DNA of 64,000 nt. Origin: Maea johnstoni. Taxonomy: Eukaryota > Annelida > Polychaeta > Spionida > Magelonidae. Numbering within the stretch: position 1 is the stretch's first letter; each line of letters starts with the position of its first letter. The position numbers and the translations under genes are program-made. The DNA is taken from assembly GCA_963942565.1 (NCBI GenBank), contig OZ012684.1, positions 64,192,075 to 64,256,074 of the forward strand, written 5' to 3'. Shown piece by piece: positions 25,201 to 43,224 of the stretch. Below the pieces are notes generated by a model. It was given only the letters and a program-made list of their open reading frames with translations, did no database searches and was not told where the DNA came from.

Positions 25201-27133
25201 TTGAAATACTTGTACTAGTATTTACTGGAGCGATATGTTTCACTTAAATATTGCAGAAATGTTGTTTTGTTTAAAAAAGATTCTCTCTCTCATGTCCTGG
25301 CAATATTGCCTGGCGGCAAGTGGGATATTCTACTCAGCCAGGTTTAGGTATGGCCTTAATGTGGGCTAACAATGGGTAATAGGAATTCCCTGCTGATGTG
25401 TAGCATGATATACGGATCATCTCTGAATAGAATTCCTCCAGGAGGATGGTCACCAGTTGATTTATGATAGCTAGCTAGCATCTGTGCTGTGTCTAGGGAT
25501 GGATGTAAATCGTCATATATATTGTAACAGTATACCATGATAACATGGCATACTTTGCGCCAGGGGCTTAGCTGCCTATGCGTCCAGCGTGTCATTTGGA
25601 CACCATGAACACTGTTTTTTAACAGTTTGGACACCCAAATGTTTATGTCAGAATTTGCTGATGATGACATTTTTAGAAGATATAATATGTAGAAGCTGTA
25701 GTGTCAATTTTATAGGACACACAAAGCAGTTACTGGCATAAAAAAGCAAAATCTGTGAATATATAGGGTTTATTTTATTAGTAGTATGTACTTTGTACCA
25801 CACTTCGGACACGCAAAAGTCTATGAAACCTCTATTTGGACACCCTGTTTCCAAATATTGGCTAAGACCATGCTTTGCGCACCCCTGGAGTCCGCATTTA
25901 TTAACGAGGAAATGCACAATTTTAATATTTAAGTTCATAATGTGCTAGTACATGTCATCTTTCAAATAAAACCTCCCCCAAACTTTGCCTATTCTGCACT
26001 CCACAGCAGGGTCTCAGCCAGTATTCCAAGAATGCCTGTCATAAACAGCAGTTCTGAAATTCCTGCCCTTCCAGATTTAGCTACTAATTTACTTCAAATC
26101 CTTTTACAACTACATTTAATAGGTTATTGTGTCAAAAAGAGAAGTTAACACTTCAACTATGTCTTACAAGATGGTTTGTTAGGAAAGTATTTGGTAATTA
26201 GCCTCAGAAAGTCATAATTGAAAATTCTTCATATAAATTTTTGCCTGTCCAAAAAGGATATTTTCAGGACACTTTATGCCTAAAAGACTGGGCCTGGCTA
26301 AATCCATGCTCCTCAGTTATGGCTTAAGCAAGTGGGTAGGTAACATGCTTGAGATCGTCATATGGGGGCATCGATCTTGACTGGTCGTGGTCAGGCTCCT
26401 GCAGGTTTGCTGCATAGCCTGAGCACATGCTGTGCCACCAGTAGTCAAGAGGTAGCATTAACAGGGAACCATAGCTTTCCCTCTTTTGCTAATTTTTATT
26501 CCTGGCTCATACTTCATCACAATTTTCTAGAACCACATTCATCTTCAAAAAGTAAAACATATATAGTATAGTGGAATTGGGCAAATAAGGTATCTGGATG
26601 AAGGCAAATTTCCAACTTACTTTTACCAAAAGTCAAATATTTTTGTCACTTTAAATCATGAACTTACTTTCACTTTCTAACCATATTTATTTCTCTTTCT
26701 TTCCAGGTCTATTACAAGGTCGTACTACCGAAACTCAGTAGGTGCAATGATTGTGTATGACATAACTAAACGTAGCAGTTTTGAACATCTGGAGGACTGG
26801 TTGGAAGAGTCTAAAATCCATATTGAACCTCATAAGGCAGTCTTCATGGTCATAGGGCATAAATTTGACATGGAAGGTGACAGGAAGGTTTCCACAAGAG
26901 AAGGAAAGCAGTTTGCAGACTTTCATGGACTGAAATTTATGGAAACCTCAGCAAAGACTGGCAAGAATGTTGAGGAAGCTTTCTTGGCTATCACAAGGGA
27001 CGTTTACGGAATGCTAGAGAGAGGAGAGATAGGCGTGGAGGAGGGCTGGGATGGTATAAAGAACGGCTACGCACGGCCACGTGAACATTTCCAGTTAATC
27101 GAGGGAGAGTCAGAAGGTGGAGGGTGCTGTTGA
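22280..27133 (+). CDS. RAB39: RAB39 small GTPase
   Basis: Two coding exons, 22280-22497 and 26707-27133, joined in phase (GT donor at 22498, TTTCCAG acceptor) to give 214 residues. Rab GTPases cycle between GTP and GDP on vesicle membranes; vertebrate RAB39 acts in endolysosomal and autophagic traffic. Motifs: GDSTVGKS P-loop 16-23; switch I T41; WDTAGQE 64-70 with catalytic Q69; GHKFD 123-127, where RAB39 proteins carry H in place of the usual N; ETSAK 152-156; C-terminal GGGCC for double geranylgeranylation. Strong RAB39 signatures are PTVGVDFF, SITRSYYRNSVG and the EEGWDGIKNG tail. Length and the single intron position match vertebrate RAB39A/B. The start is chosen at MVEPIFDYQF, the usual N-terminus. 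The 4.2-kb intron carries three MITEs. Confidence 0.97.
23458..23780 (-). mobile_element. hAT-like MITE, GGACAGGCA-word family (RAB39 intron)
   Basis: Inverted relative of 8808-9093: starts at GGGACTAAGCCTGGACC after a poly-G run and ends AATCCTGGCTAAGACCCTG. GGACAGGCA and GACGGGCAG words lie near both ends. The target duplication is obscured by the G run. Confidence 0.7.
25561..25872 (+). mobile_element. hAT-like MITE, GGACACC-word family (RAB39 intron)
   Basis: Begins CAGGGGCTTAGCTGCC, ends TTGGCTAAGACCATG, and has a perfect 8-bp duplication CTTTGCGC (25553-25560, 25873-25880). Words TTTGGACACC and GGACACCCAA recur. More diverged from the 12589 family than those copies are from each other. 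Confidence 0.9.
26007..26308 (+). mobile_element. hAT-like MITE, GCCTGTCC-word family (RAB39 intron)
   Basis: Begins CAGGGTCTCAGCCAG, ends GGCCTGGCTAAATCCATG. Flanked by CTCCACAG and CTCCTCAG (7 of 8 match). It lies about 400 bp before RAB39 exon 2, and is the same family as 8808-9093. Confidence 0.85.
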
Positions 27134-27159
27134 ATGCCCATACCAAATGGTGACAGAAA

Positions 27160-27240
27160 TACCAAGGAATTCGGAGGAAAATCCTAGGAATACTGAGGAA
27201 AATCCAAGGAATTCCCAGGAAAATCTAAGGATTTCTTGGT
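27160..27240 (+). repeat. Short repeat in the RAB39 3' UTR
   Basis: Three to four imperfect copies of AAGGAATTC/GGAGGAAAATCC-type phrases immediately after the stop codon. No function is evident. Confidence 0.6.
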
Positions 27241-27593
27241 ATGTCTGAGCTTTTTGAGAGGGGTGTTTCCCAGGATATATCTGTTCTCCATGTCTTATTC
27301 AGAGCATGCAGGAGTTCTCCACTCTCTCCAACCCCCACCTACAGTCATACTCAACTGCTACAGTTCTATAAGCACCCATTCTAATTGATGTTAGTAAAAA
27401 GCATGATTAAACAATCGAAAGAGCTATTTCATTGATTGAAGGCATTTATCACAATAGCGATGATCTCATATGGATTTCTAGTGACAGTTCTATCAATTTG
27501 TACTAGAGTCATAATGCCACTGATTTTAACCCTTTCATACCTGGAGATCTACTTGACTAGTAGCAGTTTTGGCTGATACGGTATGAATGGGTT

Positions 27594-27599
27594 AATAAA
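27594..27599 (+). terminator. Candidate polyadenylation signal of RAB39
   Basis: AATAAA about 460 nt after the stop codon. It is the first canonical hexamer downstream of the gene that I noticed. Cleavage would be expected 10-30 nt later. Confidence 0.45.
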
Positions 27600-27619
27600 G
27601 AAAATTCCAGTTATATCAA

Positions 27620-29699
<2,080 letters not shown>

Positions 29700-29710
29700 T
29701 ATATATATAT

Positions 29711-34223
<4,513 letters not shown>

Positions 34224-34315
<92 letters not shown>

Positions 34316-34368
34316 TTATATATATATATATATGTATATATACACATATATATGTATATATACATACA
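34224..34368. repeat. (TA)n microsatellite
   Basis: Alternating TA degenerating into TATACATA and TATGTATA phrases at the right edge, bordered by CA runs. Confidence 0.97.
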
Positions 34369-36687
34369 CACACACACAACATATTCAGTGTCATGTACAA
34401 GGATCCATTTGATGACTTAAGTTAAAAGGAAGTGACATGAATTCGGAGAATCAGCAGAATTATGTGTTGTTGAAGGTTTGTGTTGAAATTATGGGATCAT
34501 TATTTTGAACCATGAATGCCAAAAATGCAAGCTATACAAATTGTGTTGTTATTTCTCAATGCACAGTAGTCTTTATATGCAAATTTCTCATACGTGATTC
34601 TTCATGGCTCCAGTGAATGGCTTTGTGGTCAGAACTGTTAAGAGGTGGTCAAAGCTGGGTATGAAATGTTGTAGTAGCCACAGGATTGTTAGTAAATACA
34701 TGCGTATCAGATGTTGTGATCTTGTTTGTATATTATTGGAATATGTAATATCTTACCTGTATTCTTGTCTTGTTTTTATTCTCATCCCCTTAACTGAAGA
34801 GCCTCATTACTTGCAACCCAATCGGTTCCCAGTAATAGCCCTTTTAAAGCAGTATACTCTAGGTTTGACTATGGGGGGATCATAATTATAGGAATTATAC
34901 TATAGTCAAGAGAGGGGTTTTCCATATTGCTATGCAAAATAAGCATCTATTGAAGAGCACATGGGATCACCAACCCATGCTCTACAGCACATGCTTATTC
35001 TGAAGAGGAAAAATAAAATTGGCCTGGTGGGTCTGGAACAGTGTCACATACCAATTTGAACAGCATTTAATATTTTATATAATTTTGTAGGCAGCAATTT
35101 TACTTACCATGGGGTTACTCACAATCCAGTATAAGCTTAAGTTGATTTTCAGATTTCTCTGAATGGTAACAGTTATATCTAACTTATAAATGGATTACAT
35201 TTACATCAGATAATATGATATACGTCCTAGTACCACAGACAAATCAGCAGTGCAGTATTGTTTCAGTCCTAGAAAATGAGAATGTTGTCATCCTCATAGT
35301 GATATTTCTATTTTCCAGCAAGGAAGACCTGGATGTTTCAAATCCGATTTATTATTGTAATGAATAACCTGTTTACGAATAAATACAATAAGTACTTTTC
35401 AACCTAATATGCAGTCTGAAATGCAATAATTTGATAGCTCTAACCTAAAAAATAAGATTATAATTGTCTAATCCTCAGAAATCACACAAAGTATCACATT
35501 TAGGAGAAAGAGGAAAGCAAATCGTAAGGTTGGCATATCTCATTTATTCTCATAGCTTCATGGGATGCCTGGGCATACAAAACCGATAATATTATGAGTA
35601 AAAGTATATAAATCAGTATCCCCCTTATGCAACTATTAGATATGATAGATGTTCTTGAAATTGAAATCTGTATATTGATAGGAATGTGTCAGTAATTTTA
35701 TTTTTGAATTTGACCAAATGATCATTTTGCAATTTTTATTTAAGCAACTAAATGAAGAAAAGGTATTAAAGACATATAATAATATTATATGAACATAATA
35801 GTAAGCATTTCTTACATATAGAATTCAAGCGCAGATGTTGAAACCCCACATACCATACCCTGTTGATAGCAACTATTTTTATGGATAAACAAGTCTGGCA
35901 CACTGAACTAAGGTTGGGTCTAATTGTAAAACCCTGTTTGCTTTGTAATTGGTTATGGATACAAAGGGATAACAATGGACAACCTAAAAGTAGTGTACAC
36001 TCAGCAAAATTATTCCAATGAACATCACAGTCTATACTTTTTTTATTTTTGAGCACCACTATCAACACTGTCAGTGTCAAACATACTATGTACATTAATA
36101 GAACCAGCACAATTAATTATGGCAACATTAGTTAAACCAAACATGAATTAAATATAAATTATGGATATAATGGAAGGGCATCAAACACCTTATAAATTTA
36201 TTTAAATCTACATCCTAATGGTTTTATTTGTCCAAACTTTGACATTTCAATTACATCTTTTAGCTTCATTCTGAATGTAGTACAGTATCCTGGAAGAAAT
36301 TTCCAAACATACAAGATAGTTTGTTCTTTCTTGCTAGCTATCCTGCTTGAATTAAAGAAATTGATAAATCACCAGATTTTCTATCTCACCCTCGAAATGC
36401 ATCATCCAAATTACTGCTTAATATAATCAAAAGCAAAAAGGATCTCAACCAAATGTTTGATAATCTAAGTAAAAGGATGCCACTAGGTTCAATGGAAATA
36501 AGAAAGACTAGTAAAACAAGTTAAAAAATTTTATCATTACAAATATATGTAACATTTACATTTTTCTCATTCTATAAAATTAGAAACAAAATCAACATTC
36601 AAGAATGCATAATTCCCAAACATCCCTTCTATACTTATTCCAATCATAGAAAAAGGGATGTCAGTTACCATGGCATCAACATCAACT
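34369..36687. other. Intergenic; no gene seen
   Basis: AT-rich DNA without recognisable exon, RNA gene or repeat boundary on either strand. Confidence 0.5.
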
Positions 36688-36898
36688 CAGAGCTGCACTC
36701 ACGGAGGGAGATCCAACTCATGGGCTCACCACCACTTTGACTCATGAGCTCACGGGCGCGCTTTTTAAAAAAAAATGAATAATTATTATTCAGTCCAGCA
36801 ATTACGAAATACATACTGATGGAGATTCAGCTCGAACAATGCTCATCTGCCTTCAGTAATCGAGCCACTCGAGTTGGTGAGCGGTGAGTGCAGCCCTA
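36688..36898. mobile_element. hAT-like MITE, CTCATGAGCTCAC-word family, copy 1
   Basis: Begins CAGAGCTGCACTCACGG, ends GGTGAGTGCAGCCCTA. Flanked by CATCAACT and TATCAACT (7 of 8). Words built on GAGCTCAC recur near the left end and GAGTTGGTGAGC near the right. It is a shorter form of 38769-39187. Confidence 0.85.
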
Positions 36899-37963
36899 TA
36901 TCAACTGTATGGACAAATACATAGCAATTATTAAGTATGGACCATTTTTCAACCTCAATACTTTATATATGGCATGAACTTATGTGTGAACATATTATTC
37001 AATTATCATTCCTACCCACATACTACTGCAAAATATATCCTTACATCTAAGCTCCTTTTTATTAAAAAAAAATCACCCACTCGATCTGAAAAAAAGCGCT
37101 ACTAATTATAAGTCTTGAACCTAGATCTGTTGCAAGTGAAAGTGGACATCAAATTGTATGACTAAATAATTACAAAGAGATAAGTGCGTTGTCCAGAAGC
37201 AAGCTCAACTGAAATCATCAGTCAAAAAATAATTTATCATGGGCATCAAGTGTTTAGGGTCCAGCATGCCACAACTATACTAGTCAGCTATCAAATAGCT
37301 ACAATGAGTACCTCTATCACCGAGTATTACACAGAATGAGGGGTGAAGATAAGCCTAGATATTGGCCCCAGAGAATTCTTGCAAAACAACACAATCTCCA
37401 AGAGATCTAATATTCTTAGAACTGTCAGCTTCAGAGAGTTTGCAAGTAGATGGCATACTGCCTTCATGCAGAGACACCAAGATAGCATTTAAGACAATTT
37501 TATATCAGTGCCGACATCACAGTTGTTAAACAATACAATACGTTTTCCCATTCAATATAGGTATTTGGTTTTGCACCGATACTAACAACTAGGTAAGTGC
37601 TAAAAATTTCAACATTATCAAACTCACTGCTGATCAAGTTCTCTTATTATATAAATAAAGAAATGCAACTCTTGCTTGACATAATATATATTGAGTGTGA
37701 AACATTACCATAAATAGGGATTTAAATGTAATACAAAAAATAATTAAGATAATCTAAAACACTCATCCACTACTTAAAGGATTTTAGGCAATGCTCCTTC
37801 ATATGTATTTGCTATGAATTTTTACTAGAACACCAAGATATAATGAGGGATATGTTAATAAAATGTTTAAAAACTAAACTTTCTTTGTAGAAAGGCACTA
37901 AACAAGGCTTTTCTGGTAGAATGGCTTTCACTGGCCCATGCATTTAACAGCAGTTATCTTGTT
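36899..37963. other. Intergenic, downstream of the ARP gene
   Basis: A weak relative of the GATAC-word repeat lies at about 37490-37590. Nothing else was recognised. Confidence 0.45.
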
Positions 37964-37969
37964 TTTATT
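37964..37969 (-). terminator. Candidate polyadenylation signal of the ARP gene
   Basis: On the minus strand this reads AATAAA, about 215 nt after the stop codon at 38184. Confidence 0.5.
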
Positions 37970-38183
37970 CATAACCTCAATGGTAACATCCAGCTGCTAA
38001 ATTTACATCAAATCCCCAAATATGGGCAGAAAATTGTTTTTTGTGTGGTTCTACCCACTAAAACCCTGTTTGAATATCATAAATACTAACATTTTCATTA
38101 ATTCTTTCAAGTAAACATGTTGACCTTTGTTTGATTACTTTCTTCTTTTCATTTGTGGTATACTAGTTTCACTGCTGCAACTC

Positions 38184-41100
38184 CTAGGAAACAACAGATT
38201 CCTTCCAGACATCCACCAGGTCCTCCCCATAGATAATATAGTCTTCCCGTGTGAGCCAGGGCAAGTATTCCAGCTTGTTGACGAAGGAGGCTCCAATGAC
38301 GGCATCACATCTACCCAACATTCCTCGAGGGTCCCGCACCCGAATCATCTCATGCTGCTGTGGAAAAACCTGCTTCAGATCCTTACACAGTCTGTGGTTG
38401 AAGCCGTTCAGCTTGGAGTTGCCCCCCGTCAGTACAATATTTGCTAAGAGCTGGTTGCGTATGTGTGGTTCCAGGCCCCGCAGGGAGCTAGAGATCATGG
38501 TGGGTAGGTCCAGAGCTACGTACATGTGTTCAGCAGCTAAGTAGAGCTCATGGCTTAACTGGACATCACACAGCTCCTGGCTTGATTGTCCGTCGTCACT
38601 GAAATAGTAGAAAAACAAATTGCTTTACACAATAATGGAACTTGGTTTCTATCTAACCTATCTCTTAATATAATCTATCAAGAACCTTAAGGGTTATGTT
38701 CCACAGTATAAAAGTAAATGCAATGCTTATACATTTGGCATAGCATTCACACTAAGCAGGGTTTAAACTAGAGCTGCACTCACAGAGGGAGATCAACTCA
38801 TGAGCTCACCACCCGTTTGACTCGTGAGCTCATGAGCGTTCCAATTTTCCAAAGAAATACTTATTGTCCAGCCCAGCTATTAAGAAATAAATATTTATTG
38901 GCGAAGATTTATTAACATGGCCATGTTTATTTAATTTTAAAACGTGCTGACGAGGTACAAAGGTCAGTATAACACTCAACACAGCTTGAATGTATACATT
39001 GGAGATTTTAAAGAAGACAAGACAGGGATAAGCAGTTATTTATGTTAATAATGTGTGTTAGGTGCTCTGTGTTACGCTTGTGTTCCCAACATAGACAAGC
39101 TCACGATTTGAACATTTCAGCTCGAGCTCGGCGAGTTTTCTCCAGGGCTGGAGCCACTCGAGTTTGTGAGTGGTGAGTGCAGCTCTAGTTTAAACTACAT
39201 TGTATATGGAATTGAGTAGTGCTGGGATGATTAATCAAAAAATCAATTAATCAATGTGATTGATTAATCAGTCGCTTCGCCATGATTTCAAATTGATCGA
39301 TCATAAAACAAAAGATTGACCATTTTTGTTTTTTATGTTCAAATGGTTCCTATTCAAAAGGGGCCATATTTACCATGAAAACCCTGCATAAAAGTAAAAG
39401 ATTATCATACTAAATATCATTCAGAATCTAGGGGTAACCAGTCACATAACGGACACTGGCAAGTGGGGATATTAATATTGATAATAATTGATTGTAATTG
39501 ATTAATCGATCGAAAATTTGGACTGTTAATTGAGCTGAAATTTTCCAATGATTCCCAGCACTAGAATTGAGGGACAATGAAGTTGGGCTAAAGAATCAAT
39601 GCAAATCAAGCTTTTTAGAAAAATTATTATTAATGATGATGATGAGGATGATGAGGATGGTAATGATGATGATAAGAAGAAGAGGAAGAAGAATTGTTTT
39701 AAAAGGGTGACACAGTATCACCAGTCCTCTCAAGAGCAGTATAATTGGGAAAAAATGCACAGTACACAAACTTATGATGTGACATCGGAAGTTAATATTT
39801 GTCTTCCCATCTGCAGATCACAGTTTTAAGAGAAATGTTTTCAATTTGTTCTAGGTGTATCTTTGGCACACAAAATATATTTCTACATAGAGACATGAGA
39901 AGGGCAATTACTCGGGAATTTACCTTAATGTTCTAACATAGAGTGTTTTTTTAATCTTTGACTTTTTGGTTTCCTTTTCTGAGTTATAGACGAGATAACA
40001 TTCCCTCTTCACCCTACAGGTATCCAAACTTGCCACAGCAATCTGCAATGCGAAGACATGGTTTTATAAGAATTAATGAAACAAACAGAACATATTGATA
40101 AGCCTCAATTGAAACAATTCTTATTGGTAGATTGTAGGTATTTACAAATTCACTCAATGTACCTAGGTCACAACGAATTCTTTTCTAGCACATTTTTAGG
40201 TATTTTTTTACTTCTACCTCAGCCTAATATTTTACAAGTACATATCTTTATCCCTGCTTACTAATTTTATAAAATGTACTCTTGAGATCAAGGTTTATTT
40301 TTTTCTAAGTCACTTATTTTCTTCAGCATTATAACGAGATGCCCCAAAATGGCTTATTTCTTTTTGTATTTATCCTTTCGACTAGAGCATTTTTCATATA
40401 ATATTTGAAAGAGAAATGCTGTTAGAACCATACACACAACTCTCCATCAAATATATTGTCCATTTGTTGAAAATATCTATGGTATTTTCAAAAGTATAAT
40501 AAGTCCAGATGACAAATTTCAAGGAGATTTCTGAGCTAAGCAAGAATGGATTAAACACAAAACAACTGATTTTTAAACAATACAGAATAGTGTGCATGCT
40601 ACAAATTTTCAATTAGTTTTAAATACATGTAACTTTACCTTGCTTTCCCGTCCGGCTGAGTTGAGATAGTCCACAAGTGACTTTGAGATATAGAATCCCC
40701 CAACAGGTTGATGTGCTGTGCGACCATATTGCACCTTATGGTTAATTACAGGCGAGACATAGGTGTTATAAGCTCCACTGTCCACAATGAGACAGGTCTC
40801 TAGACCAGCATATAAGGAGGTGCTCACTGCCTTATCAACCAAATATATCCTAAAACAAAGAAAAAGTAGCGTGCAGAGAATGTTTATTTTTTTGTTTTAT
40901 CTTGAATGCCCTGAGAGTAATAATAAGGCAAAAGAAGCTCTAAAGTTAACAAAGAATCTTTACAAAATACTAAGATTCATATTGCAGAACAACAGGCAAT
41001 GCAGAAATAATACCTATATAAGTACAGATAAGAAATTTTGAAGGACATTTTTTGACTTTTTGAGAGATTTATCAAATATTCAATGACAACCATACTAGCA

Positions 41101-42238
41101 AAAGGTAGTGAAAGTATAAATGATAAACTTTAAAAGTATGATAGGTTCAGATTGCAATTGTGGAGGAGACCAGTGTCTTAGCCAGGATTTAGAAATTGGG
41201 TGCCTAAAATTGGCAGTTGTAAAATTTTTGGGCGTCCAAGGGGGATCACAATATACTCATATTTCAACCATAAACATGTATAAATTCATCAAAATAAGGC
41301 ATGATATCATTAAACAATATCATGGGAAGTATAAGGAGATGAAAAAATTCAATTATAAGCTTGAGATTGAGATTTTTAGAAATTCCACACTAAAAAAAGT
41401 TGGGTGTCCTGAGGGGTTCTTTTTAAGGGTTTGGGTGTCCAAAAAGGCACCCAGACGCCCTGCTGGCTAAGACCATGGAGGAGACAACTAGGCATGCAAT
41501 GGCGAAAGAGCTATTGTGAAGGTTTCACCCCATTCTGGGACTAAATACCCCATCAAATGTTAGACCATCATGGCACATAAATTATGCTTGCAATTTGTAA
41601 AATGTGGATGACTTCACTTACTTGGGAATTTTCAAAGTCTCGAAGAACATGCTCAATAACTGGAAAATAAGTGTGGCATCTCTGCAGCCATGGGGCAAAC
41701 AAAAGATGACTGGCGTTGCCTGTATGTCAAAAGCTGAGACATCAGCCTTAAGAAGCATGTGGTGCATGAGAAACGCTAAGTCCCTGAGATCCACTGCACC
41801 ATCTCGGTATGGAGAACGAACGATGAAAGGGCACTTGGGGTTAAGGTGGTGTGTCATTGCACTCACTTCGTCGAAATAGTCCAGATCTCGACTCACCATC
41901 CTCGAAGATCGGTAGGGTAAGCCACCATGAGCACCAATACGAAAATCATCCAATCCCTCCTCCTCTGCCTCTTCCTCACTGGAGTGACTCTGCTCCTCAT
42001 TCAGATCGATTCTGATGATGTCTTGCAGTAATGCAGTTGGCGCAGTTGGAAGTGGATCCATCAAGTCCCAGAAGCCATCAGGAAATGACCACTGCTCGTG
42101 ACCGATGGAGGATTTGCAGAAAAGACATTCAGGTCTACTGTTTCTGTTTCCATCCCCTGCTTCCTTCAGAGCAGGCACCTTAGGGTGGGCCACCAAAGTG
42201 GGATGGGTCATGGTATTAGTCCGGTTTACAAATGGCAT
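38184..42238 (-). CDS. Divergent actin-related protein
   Basis: Four minus-strand exons join cleanly by phase: 42238-41622, 40849-40639, 40042-39924, 38598-38184 (617+211+119+415 nt), giving 453 residues. Actin-fold marks: PVIFCLPHGCRD followed by FETLKIPKIYLVDKAVSTSLYA at about 181-220 (the actin stretch leading to SLYASG); phosphate loop 2 VDSGAYNT 228-235; adenine-side LTGGNSKLNGF 372-382; and a C-terminal third matching actin subdomains 1/3. Differences: an acidic Glu-rich insertion near residues 85-105, a very short lysine-rich stretch replacing most of subdomain 4, and a C-terminus unlike actin. This suggests an ARP rather than filament-forming actin. I cannot place it in a named class. 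The first phosphate loop seems to sit upstream, in another frame (see 42226-42472). Introns 1 and 3 hold MITEs. Confidence 0.85.
38769..39187. mobile_element. hAT-like MITE, CTCATGAGCTCAC-word family, copy 2
   Basis: Begins TAGAGCTGCACTCAC, ends GTGAGTGCAGCTCTA. Perfect 8-bp duplication GTTTAAAC (38761-38768, 39188-39195), itself a palindrome. It sits in intron 3 of the ARP gene and is the fuller relative of 36688-36898. Confidence 0.92.
39217..39563. mobile_element. hAT-like MITE, GATTAATC-word family
   Basis: Begins TAGTGCTGGGATGATT, ends AATGATTCCCAGCACTA. Perfect 8-bp duplication GAATTGAG (39209-39216, 39564-39571). The interior is rich in GATTAATCAATCGAT-type words near both ends. It lies 22 bp beyond the previous element's duplication, in ARP intron 3. 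Confidence 0.95.
39625..39695. repeat. GAT/GAA trinucleotide tract
   Basis: Low-complexity GATGATGAGGATG then AAGAAGAGGAAG in ARP intron 3. Reading it as an acidic protein is spurious. Confidence 0.8.
41171..41477 (-). mobile_element. hAT-like MITE, GGACACCCAA-word family, copy 3
   Basis: Inverted copy of 12589-12901: begins CAGTGTCTTAGCCAGGAT, ends GCTGGCTAAGACCATG, with perfect 8-bp duplication GAGGAGAC (41163-41170, 41478-41485). It lies in ARP intron 1, about 145 bp from exon 1. Confidence 0.95.
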
Positions 42239-42472
42239 TTAAGCCAAGCAGTCTTGCCTCCGAAGTCAAAAACAAATTGATTGGTCCACCTTTTGGAAGG
42301 CTCGGCGCTTAATTCTGTCTTTTTACACTTGCAACAATTATGTTTCATGTTTGTCCCATGATAGGTTTTCATGTAACGTCTGCATGCATCTCTATAGCAT
42401 TTGATATTGTTGTTACTGTTAGGAAAACAACTGAATTCACGGAGGCCACCTATTTCCTTCCATTTGGTTTTC
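42226..42472 (-). CDS. Probable upstream exon of the ARP gene (Cys-rich)
   Basis: On the minus strand a good acceptor (CTATTTTATTTCAG) opens a frame reading about 82 residues. It contains RKTKWKEIGGLREFSCF, a Cys/Lys-rich stretch with C-x(6)-C and C-C-x-C patterns, then NQFVFDFGGKTAWLKC. The last phrase fits phosphate loop 1 of an actin fold (compare actin DNGSG). That frame stops 13 nt after the overlapping ATG at 42238, so the two frames overlap without a visible splice. Either the genome or assembly carries a small indel here, or the 453-residue frame truly starts at 42238. An ATG at 42534 is in frame with this exon if it is not spliced. No homologous domain was recognised for the Cys-rich part. 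Confidence 0.5.
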
Positions 42473-42539
42473 CTGAAATAAAATAGAAAAGGCGATTGAC
42501 ACACTAGGCTATTAAATGTAGCTGGTATAAGCATTTGAA

Positions 42540-42623
42540 GTAGATAAGTAGCTTAATCTGGACGGGCAGATATTTTGAAATTGATGTTTTGAAAAGGCAT
42601 TTTTGAAATCCTGGCTAAGACCC
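42540..42623 (-). mobile_element. MITE fragment, GGACAGGCA-word family
   Basis: Matches about 85 bp at 23695-23780, from AATCTGGACGGGCAGA to ATCCTGGCTAAGACCCTG. Only one end is present. It sits just upstream of the ARP Cys-rich exon. Confidence 0.7.
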
Positions 42624-43224
42624 TGCCGCAGGGTAATAAGTGCTAGGGCTGTCATTGGTATATGATTTATTTCGATTCAATAATCAACAAAGTATTAGTC
42701 CATTTGTATGTCAATTTGATTGAATCAGTTAGGATATTAGAAACACTGTAATATAACCTACATGTACATATAGCACTTATCAGTAAAGCACAACAATAGC
42801 CAACGTGGTGAAGGGACTGTAACCAGTCTTGAGCATACCTGCGATATTTTTTCTGGATTGTCCTCAAGCTGGCAAACGACAGGAGGGAACTTCTGGGAGG
42901 TACTATGGCAAATAAGTATGTTAAGTAGGACTGTCATTTACATCCATTTTTTCTCGATTCGATAATTGACATATTATTTTTCGATTCTGATTATTTCGAT
43001 TCAATTTTGAAGAACTGCACTAATAGAATATTTTCACATATTCCACACTATTTTTGTGGCTAGGATCCTAAGATTCTTACAATGCAAACACAATGAAGGT
43101 TTTCTCAACACTTTTTGATTTAATACCTTAGTTTCTCTTCAAAATTCTTATTAGTGTTGGCTAAAAATGGCAAAAATTGGTGTAAAAGGCTGAAAAATGT
43201 GTTTCGATTAATTGACATAGTAAT

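Noticed and set aside
39599-39829. Acidic open frame rich in Asp and Lys
   Set aside because: It is driven by a GAT/GAA low-complexity tract in an intron.
42836-42905. Possible further upstream ARP exon ending ASLRTIQKKYR with a CAG|GTATGC donor, phase-compatible with the Cys-rich exon
   Set aside because: It lies inside the outer hAT-like element (42644-45104) and its acceptor is weak. Phase agreement alone can be chance.
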